Shown here: positions 1-5,465 of the stretch, piece after piece
Layout of the letters: every line of letters starts with the position of its first letter
How positions within the stretch are numbered: the first letter of the stretch is position 1
Source of the DNA: Anaerolineales bacterium UBA3001
Lineage (GTDB): Bacteria > Chloroflexota > Anaerolineae > Anaerolineales > UBA11657
NCBI GenBank assembly: GCA_002346435.1
Contig: DDZT01000061.1
Span: 17,129 to 28,201, forward strand
Direction: 5' to 3'
DNA length: 11,073 nucleotides
Made by a program: the position numbers and the translations under genes
Notes under the pieces: model-generated
Databases searched by the model: none
What the model saw: only the letters and a program-made list of their open reading frames with translations
Told to the model about the DNA's origin: nothing

Positions 1-79
1 TAGATATTTGATAATAATGTTTAACTAACTTATGGAATGGGATGATACATGATGATTTATGAATTGTCCAGCCTTTCAC

Positions 80-95
80 AAACTAACCTTAGTTT
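80..95. repeat. 16-bp dyad in the region downstream of proC
   Basis: Two perfect 7-bp arms, AAACTAA and TTAGTTT, flank a central CC. The spacer is too short for a stable full hairpin, and no T-run follows on either strand, so it does not look like a rho-independent terminator. It could be an operator for a gene left of the window, or chance in AT-rich DNA. The rest of positions 1-143 shows no convincing gene. Confidence 0.35.
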
Positions 96-143
96 AGCAT
101 TAATACTTACCTATCAGAATGCTTGATATTTAGCTACAAACTA

Positions 144-959
144 TTAGTTATTTCCTAATTCTATGGCACGCTGATACGCAGCATCAACTGCGTCGGACAC
201 TATTCTTCGAAAGTCTTCTGATTCTAGACAATCCAATGCTGCTTCTGTGGTTCCCCCTGAAGAAGTGACCTGGGAGCGTAAGTTCGATATATTTTCCACA
301 GACTTCATTGCATAAGCTACCGATCCTTCCATAGTAGTGTGTACTAACTCTTCCGCTTCTGCCTGAGAGAAACCAATATTCACCCCAGCTTCTACTAATG
401 CTTCCATGAAAAGGAATATATAGGCTGGCCCAGATCCTGTAAGAGCTGTTGCCATATCAAGATATTTCTCATCGTCTACATACATTTGCTTACCTAAGGA
501 CTCTAGTATTGTCTTGGTCTGTTCATTTTGCAAACTAGATACACCTACTGAACCAGTCCATACAGAAATTCCCATACCTATTTGAGCCGGAGTATTGGGC
601 ATGCATCGTATAACACTTTTGTGTTTAAGTCCCGCTACCAAAGTATGTAATTTAGTTCCTGCGACTATAGAAATCACCAATGAATCCGATCCAATACTAC
701 CTGACAAGCCTTCGTAAACCTCGTTCAAAACTTGTGGTTTAACACTCAGTACAATAACGTCAGCATCTTTACAAGCAACAATATTGTTTGTAGTAACACT
801 GACTCCATACTTTCGCTGAAGTGTGTCACAAACATCTCTGCGCGGGTCCGCAGCGATAATTTGACCGGGTTCAATTACATTGCGAGCTAGAACACCACTA
901 ATCATCGCTCCACCCATGGCGCCCGCTCCAACAAATGCAATTTGTCGATTTTCAAGCAT
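144..959 (-). CDS. proC: Pyrroline-5-carboxylate reductase
   Basis: This cytoplasmic enzyme catalyses the last step of proline synthesis, reducing 1-pyrroline-5-carboxylate to L-proline with NAD(P)H. The 271-residue protein has the usual family length. The N-terminal Rossmann fold carries GAGAMG at residues 11-16. VKPQ lies at 73-76 and the family motif CMPNTPAQIGMG at about 119-130. The C-terminal dimerisation and substrate domain has ALTGSGPAYIF at 172-182 and the signature VTSSGGTTEAAL at 231-242, where the more common form has proline instead of the second serine. The ATG start puts the glycine-rich loop at its normal distance from the N-terminus. Its Shine-Dalgarno is poor: only GGGA, about 10 nt upstream. 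It starts 18 nt after the ruvA stop and is the last gene of the left block. Identification is firm; whether the cofactor is NADH or NADPH cannot be read from the sequence. Confidence 0.96.
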   Translation of the reverse strand: MLENRQIAFVGAGAMGGAMISGVLARNVIEPGQIIAADPRRDVCDTLQRKYGVSVTTNNIVACKDADVIVLSVKPQVLNEVYEGLSGSIGSDSLVISIVAGTKLHTLVAGLKHKSVIRCMPNTPAQIGMGISVWTGSVGVSSLQNEQTKTILESLGKQMYVDDEKYLDMATALTGSGPAYIFLFMEALVEAGVNIGFSQAEAEELVHTTMEGSVAYAMKSVENISNLRSQVTSSGGTTEAALDCLESEDFRRIVSDAVDAAYQRAIELGNN

Positions 960-977
960 GATATACGATTCCCAACA

Positions 978-1559
978 TCATTTGGATAAATACCGAAGAG
1001 CAAGCACAATACGATCCTCTAAATCAACTGAAGAGTCAACATCTATATCCCGAATAGCATTTTGAGCTTCTACCACACTATAACCAAGTGTTGTGAGCGC
1101 TTCTAAAAGTTCGGCATCTACAGTATTGAAAGTACCACCTTCGTCGGACAACTGTTTATCATCGATTTTATCCTTCAAATAAAAACTGATTTTACGTGCA
1201 GTTTTTATACCTACACCTGGAACACGGCTAAGCAATTCTGGTTGATCACTAGTAATCGCATGCCGCAATCCTTCAACTGACATATACGAAACAATGGCCA
1301 TTGCCAATTTGGGTCCAACTCCTGGAGCACCAAGCAGCAAGTCAAATGTATTTAATTGTTCATTATCTACAAAGCCGTAAAGAGCCAAATAATCTTGCCG
1401 TATGATGAGTTGGGTCCACAATTGCAATTCAACCCCGATAGCCACTGTTTCATCGAGGATAGACTCTGGCACCGCAACACGCACTCCCATCCCACCTATC
1501 TCAATAACCAGGTAGCCGGTTTCAATAGCTAGCACTACACCTCGCACCGAGGCTATCAT
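978..1559 (-). CDS. ruvA: Holliday junction branch migration protein RuvA
   Basis: RuvA binds four-way Holliday junctions as a tetramer and loads the RuvB ATPase, which drives branch migration in recombinational repair. The 193 residues show all three domains. An OB-fold covers 1-63 and ends in the typical LYGF. Two helix-hairpin-helix motifs follow: LLGAPGVGPKLA at 75-86 and LLSRVPGVGIKTA at 109-121. A C-terminal RuvB-contacting domain covers about 148-192 (ALTTLGYSVVEA). The acidic-pin position that is Glu55-Asp56 in E. coli reads Gln55-Asp56 here, so one negative charge is missing. The ATG overlaps the ruvC stop by one base (TAATG), giving translational coupling. A GAGGG ribosome binding site sits inside the ruvC tail. 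ruvB is not in the window. Confidence 0.96.
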   Translation of the reverse strand: MIASVRGVVLAIETGYLVIEIGGMGVRVAVPESILDETVAIGVELQLWTQLIIRQDYLALYGFVDNEQLNTFDLLLGAPGVGPKLAMAIVSYMSVEGLRHAITSDQPELLSRVPGVGIKTARKISFYLKDKIDDKQLSDEGGTFNTVDAELLEALTTLGYSVVEAQNAIRDIDVDSSVDLEDRIVLALRYLSK

Positions 1560-2068
1560 TATTGTCCCTCAAGAAGCGCATGTGCTGTGAGAGTATGCGC
1601 ATGACATATTGCTACTGCTAAAGCGTCTGCAGCATCATCTGGTTCAGGCACCGATTCCAAGTTTAGTAAGGCACGTACCATTTCCTGAACTTGCAACTTT
1701 TCAGCATTTCCATATCCAGTCACTGCCTGTTTCACCTCTCTTGGAGTGTAGTCTCCAGCAGTCATACCCGCATTTGCAATAACTAACAAAGCCACTCCCC
1801 TACCTTGTCCCACTGCCATAGCGGAAGAGACGTTACGATGGAAAAAAAGTTGCTCAACTGCCGCATCAGTAGGGTTATGCTGCTTTATTACTTCTTCCAA
1901 ACCAATATATATTTCTTGAAGCCTGTGCTCCAATTTCTCTGATGCTAAGGTTTTAACAACCCCGAAACCTTCACATTCTAATGTGCCATTTGTTTCACGA
2001 ACCAAACCATATCCAGTAATAGCTGTACCAGGATCGATTCCAATAACCAACTTGTTCTCTGCTGTCAT
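1559..2068 (-). CDS. ruvC: Crossover junction endodeoxyribonuclease RuvC
   Basis: RuvC is the Holliday junction resolvase: a dimer of RNase H-like fold that nicks two strands of the junction symmetrically, using Mg2+. At 169 residues it is of usual length. The four acidic catalytic residues appear intact: Asp12 in GIDPG, Glu72 in VEQLFF, and Asp145 and Asp148 in DDAADALAVAICH. The basic stretch around 109-128, with VKQAVTGYGNAEK, matches the conserved family region that precedes the last catalytic pair. It begins 3 nt after the yebC stop and overlaps ruvA by one base, so the three genes are surely cotranscribed. A weak GGTGA lies about 8 nt before the ATG. Confidence 0.96.
   Translation of the reverse strand: MTAENKLVIGIDPGTAITGYGLVRETNGTLECEGFGVVKTLASEKLEHRLQEIYIGLEEVIKQHNPTDAAVEQLFFHRNVSSAMAVGQGRGVALLVIANAGMTAGDYTPREVKQAVTGYGNAEKLQVQEMVRALLNLESVPEPDDAADALAVAICHAHTLTAHALLEGQ
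1566..1570 (-). promoter_or_regulatory. Ribosome binding site of ruvA
   Basis: GAGGG on the minus strand lies 6 nt before the ruvA ATG and inside the last codons of ruvC. It supports the chosen ruvA start and coupled translation. Confidence 0.7.
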
Positions 2069-2071
2069 AGT

Positions 2072-2824
2072 TTAATCACCAGCATACAATGTAAGCGCCT
2101 CAGTGGTAACCTCTAAATTAGTGTAAACATTCTGCACGTCATCCAATGCTTCGACCGACTCAATTGTTTTCATAACCTGTGCCGTATCTGATGGTGATAG
2201 CTCGACCATATTCTTAGGCTCCATACGTAACATAGCTTCATCCGGAGCAATATTGACAAGTTCTAAAGCATCACTAACTGATTTGAATGATTCAACTGAT
2301 GCAAATACTTCAACTATTTCTTCTGAAAAAGCTAGGTCTTCCGCACCAGCATCTACTACCAAATCAAACAAATCCTCCTCGGAATGAGTGCTTGGAGGAA
2401 ACGCAAAATACGCAACGTTCTCGAACTGCCAAGTCACTGATCCGGTTTCTCCTAGATTGCCACCACTCTTGGTTAGTATGTGACGAAGTTCAGCAACTGC
2501 ACGGTTACGATTATCAGTTACTGTCTCTATCATCAACGCAACTCCGTGCTGCGCGTAACCTTCGTAAGTAACCTGTTCTAGAACTGCTCCTCCTTTCTCT
2601 TCTCCCGTACCTTTTTTTATTGCGCGCGTAATATTATCCTTGGGCATATTAGCTGCTCTAGCTCTCTCAACAGCTAATCGCAAACGAAAATTGGTTTCAG
2701 GATCTCCTCCAGACCGAGCAGCGACACTAATTTCTTTAGATAAACGAGTGAAAACTTGTCCACGCTTAGCATCAGTAGCTCCTTTCTTGCGTTTGATTGT
2801 GCTCCACTTAGAATGTCCCGACAT
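2072..2824 (-). CDS. yebC: YebC/PmpR (TACO1) family regulatory protein
   Basis: YebC-family proteins are conserved three-domain cytoplasmic proteins. They were long annotated as transcription regulators, and more recent work links members to translation, including relief of stalling at proline runs. Which role applies here cannot be read from the sequence. The 250-residue length is typical. Family landmarks are GHSKW at 3-7, DAKRGQVFTRLSKEI at 18-32, NMPKDNI at 59-65, YEGYAQHGVALMIETVTDNR at 87-106, and GGNLGETGSVTWQF at 121-134. The C-terminal EALDDVQNVYTN at 225-236 is also typical. The ATG is preceded by a good AGGAG at 5-nt spacing. It lies 18 nt after the ferredoxin reductase and 3 nt before ruvC; the yebC-ruvC-ruvA order is common in bacteria. 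Confidence 0.96.
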   Translation of the reverse strand: MSGHSKWSTIKRKKGATDAKRGQVFTRLSKEISVAARSGGDPETNFRLRLAVERARAANMPKDNITRAIKKGTGEEKGGAVLEQVTYEGYAQHGVALMIETVTDNRNRAVAELRHILTKSGGNLGETGSVTWQFENVAYFAFPPSTHSEEDLFDLVVDAGAEDLAFSEEIVEVFASVESFKSVSDALELVNIAPDEAMLRMEPKNMVELSPSDTAQVMKTIESVEALDDVQNVYTNLEVTTEALTLYAGD

Positions 2825-2829
2825 TATTG

Positions 2830-2834
2830 CTCCT
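2830..2834 (-). promoter_or_regulatory. Ribosome binding site of yebC
   Basis: AGGAG on the minus strand, 5 nt before the yebC ATG, in the 18-nt gap after the ferredoxin reductase stop. It is a near-consensus site and fixes the start. Confidence 0.75.
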
Positions 2835-2842
2835 ATATTATT

Positions 2843-4255
2843 TTAACTTCGACCAAGAACCTTCAACATTGATGCAGTACTAGTAAATTTGACACGGGGT
2901 CTCCCAATGGAATCCCCATTAGCTATTTCCATACTGTCAATCTGCTTCCAGTCATCAAAAGTAAACAAATCTGGCTGTCGTGAACGCACTAACTCTTCAA
3001 CCTTAGAGGAACCTTTGTTACTGGGTGAGAGCATCTTACCCGCTTTCACATCTTCAATCAGACAATTTATGGTTTCGATAGAATCTTCTTTGTTAGTACC
3101 AATTACTCCAGTTGGACCTCTTTTTATCCAACCAGAAGTATACATTCCTATCAAGACTTCTTGTGTTTTTGAATCCAATATACGTCCCTGTGAATTACAA
3201 ATTATTCCTGATTCAGCATCAAATGGAATGCCGGGCACACCAGAACCAAGATACCCAACTGATCGAAACACTAAACCAGCATCTATGTCTTCATACACAT
3301 CCGTAGGTCGAGCTTTCAAAGATCCTTGTTCTGACCTATATATCTCATTCTTCACCAAACGCATTCCCGACACTTTGCCAGCACCATCATTGTACATTTC
3401 AATCGGTGATGTTAGAAACCGCATTCTTATGAGTTTATCCTTGCTATTATACTTTCTCTCAGCAAAGTTCTGTATTATTTCCACTTTTCTAACTGTTATT
3501 TTGTCATCAGAAAGATCTAGATCCTGACGGCTTAGTGTATCTAACCCTGCTTCTTCATCTATAACATAAATGCCCGCCCCCTGCAAATTACCCAACTCCT
3601 TTGCCTCCGGATTAGTAAAAGCTGCCTGTGCAGGCCCGCGTCTACCTAGCAAAACGACTTCTTTAACCTTACTCTTTAACAAAACATCTAATGCATAATC
3701 AGCAATGTCACTCTGCAAGAGCTCTTCTTCTGTCAAGCAAAGAATCCGAGCCACATCTACTGCGACATTTCCAATACCAACTACAACTGCAGTTTCAACT
3801 GTAAGATCAAAAGTGCAATTACTGTGATCGGGATGACCGTTATACCAAGCTACAAAGTCAGTCGCAGCATGACTTCCTTGAAGATTCTCACCAGGAATAC
3901 CTAGCCTACGCGAATCTTTCGCTCCATAAGCAAATATTATGCAATTATAATGGGCACGCAAGTCACCCAAATTAATATGCTTGCCAAATTCTACATTACC
4001 CCAAAATCTGTAACCAGGTTTGTTCGCAATTCTCTCATAAAGTTTGGTCACTGACTTAATTTTAAGATGATCAGGAGCCACTCCATACCTTACCAAACCA
4101 AACGGCGTTGGAAGACGGTCATACATGTCTACGTGAACTCTATCCGCAAACTCTTTAAAAAGTTGGTCAGCGGAGTAAAAACCAGCAGGTCCTGCACCAA
4201 CTATGGCAACCCGTAAAGGATGGGTTTCTTCATCACTAATCAGATAATTCATCAT
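2843..4255 (-). CDS. FprA/adrenodoxin-reductase-type ferredoxin-NADP reductase
   Basis: This soluble flavoprotein should move electrons between NADPH and ferredoxin through FAD. The 470 residues resemble the FprA/adrenodoxin reductase family throughout. The FAD-binding VGAGPAGFYSA is at 19-29 and PFGLVRYGVAPDH at 51-63. The NADP-binding VVGIGNVAVDVAR is at 158-170, and LGRRGPAQAAFT at 203-214, whose arginines normally hold the 2'-phosphate of NADPH. TSGWIKRGPTGVIGTNK, at 373-389, closes over the flavin. The C-terminal tail (GRPRVKFTSTASMLKVLG) is also typical. No ferredoxin domain is fused. Two ATGs in a row open the frame and neither has a Shine-Dalgarno; a TATACT box only 10 nt upstream raises the possibility of leaderless translation. 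It heads the yebC-ruvCA-proC block. The physiological ferredoxin and the direction of electron flow are unknown. Confidence 0.93.
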   Translation of the reverse strand: MMNYLISDEETHPLRVAIVGAGPAGFYSADQLFKEFADRVHVDMYDRLPTPFGLVRYGVAPDHLKIKSVTKLYERIANKPGYRFWGNVEFGKHINLGDLRAHYNCIIFAYGAKDSRRLGIPGENLQGSHAATDFVAWYNGHPDHSNCTFDLTVETAVVVGIGNVAVDVARILCLTEEELLQSDIADYALDVLLKSKVKEVVLLGRRGPAQAAFTNPEAKELGNLQGAGIYVIDEEAGLDTLSRQDLDLSDDKITVRKVEIIQNFAERKYNSKDKLIRMRFLTSPIEMYNDGAGKVSGMRLVKNEIYRSEQGSLKARPTDVYEDIDAGLVFRSVGYLGSGVPGIPFDAESGIICNSQGRILDSKTQEVLIGMYTSGWIKRGPTGVIGTNKEDSIETINCLIEDVKAGKMLSPSNKGSSKVEELVRSRQPDLFTFDDWKQIDSMEIANGDSIGRPRVKFTSTASMLKVLGRS

Positions 4256-4265
4256 ATCTATATGT

Positions 4266-4271
4266 AGTATA
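4266..4271 (-). promoter_or_regulatory. Possible -10 box of the ferredoxin reductase operon
   Basis: TATACT on the minus strand matches the sigma-70 -10 consensus at five of six positions. At 17-nt spacing the -35 position is only TTAGCC, a weak match. Transcription would start about 4 nt before the first ATG, consistent with the absence of a ribosome binding site. AT-rich DNA makes chance matches common. Confidence 0.35.
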
Positions 4272-4375
4272 GTTTACAGCAAATATGTGGCTAAGATATT
4301 AGTTGTAGCACAGATATATAGATAGTACAGCAAGTCACAAAAACAACAATATGCAAACCCTTTATATAAATCCAC

Positions 4376-4393
4376 ACAAATTCTGTGATTTGT
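4376..4393. repeat. Inverted repeat upstream of the aldo/keto reductase gene
   Basis: ACAAAT and ATTTGT form perfect 6-bp arms around a 6-nt centre. A second, overlapping dyad (CACA, 5 nt, TGTG) lies at 4375-4387. It sits just upstream of the candidate -35 at 4402, a usual place for a regulator to bind. Short AT-rich dyads can occur by chance. Confidence 0.35.
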
Positions 4394-4401
4394 TACGGCA
4401 C

Positions 4402-4430
4402 TTGTACATGAACTAATCCTGTGCTAACCT
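4402..4430 (+). promoter_or_regulatory. Candidate promoter of the aldo/keto reductase gene
   Basis: TTGTAC (4402-4407) stands 17 nt before TAACCT (4425-4430). TG at 4422-4423 makes an extended -10 (TGnTAnnnT). The -35 matches at three of six positions. Transcription would begin near 4437, leaving a leader of roughly 36 nt before the preferred ATG. Confidence 0.4.
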
Positions 4431-4472
4431 CTCCCACCTACATTTCAGTAATCAGTGCTTAAGGTTAATAGT

Positions 4473-5435
4473 ATGCGCAACATAATTTTGGGAAATACCA
4501 ATGTTTCTGTATCTGCCGTTAGTTTAGGTGCTTGGGCATATGGCGGACCACAAAAATTAGGGCCTATGCATACAGGCTGGTCAGATCAACGAGATGATGA
4601 CTCAACTAATACATTGGTAAAGTGTAACGATCTTGGTATCAGACATTGGGACACCGCCGATGTTTACGGAAATGGCAAGTCAGAACAAATAATTGGGTCA
4701 GTTTGGGACAAACTGCCACGCTCAAATATATTTTTGGCCACAAAGACAGGTTATGATCCTGGAGAACACAAACATTACTATCACCCAAAACACATGCGAA
4801 AACAGATGGAAAAATCACTAAGTAATTTACACTCAGACTATGTTGATTTGTATTACCTGCATCACTGTGACTTTGGAGAAAATGATGAATATTTTGATGA
4901 TGCACTAGAGATGGTACGGCGTTTTCAAGAAGAGGGTAAAACTAGATTCATTGGAATATCAGACTGGGATGCTTCCAAGATCATGAAATTCATAGATGCT
5001 GTCAAACCAGATGTTGTACAACCGTACCGCAATCTGATGAATGATTCTTTCGTGACTTCTGGACTGAAAGCATGGGTTGACATTCACAACACCGGTGTTT
5101 GTTTCTTCTCACCAATCATGCACGGTTCACTTACTGGGAAATTCACTCAACCGACCAATTTTAAGTCTGGTGATATGCGTTCAGGGATAAAAGAATTCAC
5201 CAACCCAGAAATAATTAACAAAATCAGAGAAAACAAGACTCTACTTGAATCTAGATTTGCAGATCATCCCAATCCTGTTATGCATGGCATAATTGATTCA
5301 TTGCTCACAGACACTAAAACAAGTTGTGTATTGCTAGGACAGCGGAATATTATACAAGCTAAGGTGGCAGCAACTCTAGGTCAAAAAATGTCTGGTACCG
5401 ACAGTGATTGGGTAAAAAACCTGTATAGATTTTAG
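4473..5435 (+). CDS. Aldo/keto reductase family oxidoreductase
   Basis: This is a (beta/alpha)8-barrel NADPH-dependent oxidoreductase that reduces aldehydes or ketones; the substrate cannot be told from the sequence. The catalytic tetrad is intact: Asp60 and Tyr65 in DTADVYG, Lys91 in ATKTGYD, and His130 in YYLHHCD. GISDW, near 161, is the usual strand motif after the active-site histidine. Length, 320 residues, is normal. A GTG at 4455 in the same frame would add six residues, but I prefer the ATG at 4473. AAGG lies 8 nt before it, and MRNIILGNTNVSVS fits the usual family N-terminus. It is the only plus-strand gene here, read divergently from the ferredoxin reductase and convergently to ftsK, with 30 nt between stops and no clear terminator. 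It appears to be a single-gene unit. Confidence 0.9.
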   Translation: MRNIILGNTNVSVSAVSLGAWAYGGPQKLGPMHTGWSDQRDDDSTNTLVKCNDLGIRHWDTADVYGNGKSEQIIGSVWDKLPRSNIFLATKTGYDPGEHKHYYHPKHMRKQMEKSLSNLHSDYVDLYYLHHCDFGENDEYFDDALEMVRRFQEEGKTRFIGISDWDASKIMKFIDAVKPDVVQPYRNLMNDSFVTSGLKAWVDIHNTGVCFFSPIMHGSLTGKFTQPTNFKSGDMRSGIKEFTNPEIINKIRENKTLLESRFADHPNPVMHGIIDSLLTDTKTSCVLLGQRNIIQAKVAATLGQKMSGTDSDWVKNLYRF

Positions 5436-5465
5436 TGGCTCACCACCCATTGTCATTCTAACAAA

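Larger units (their letters stand above)
4256..4472. other. Divergent intergenic region between ferredoxin reductase and aldo/keto reductase
   Basis: About 217 nt of AT-rich DNA separate two divergent genes, the longest stretch without a gene in the window. It should hold promoters for both. I see a TATACT box facing left, an extended -10-like element facing right, and a dyad between them. I see no RNA gene and no ORF worth reporting. Confidence 0.7.

Noticed and set aside
49..126. 25-codon plus-strand open frame starting ATGATG
   Set aside because: Only a partial GGGA lies upstream, the length is at chance level and the peptide has no recognisable character.
2889..3527. Long open frame of 212 codons on the plus strand opposite the ferredoxin reductase
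   Set aside because: It lies wholly antisense to a well-conserved gene, shows no family motif and has no ribosome binding site; it is a shadow of the real frame.
4455..4472. GTG start adding six residues to the aldo/keto reductase
   Set aside because: The AAGG ribosome binding site fits the ATG at 4473, and the extra residues do not match the family N-terminus.
5435..5446. GTGG-CTCA-CCAC as a terminator between the convergent aldo/keto reductase and ftsK genes
   Set aside because: A four-base-pair stem with no following T-run on either strand is too weak to call.
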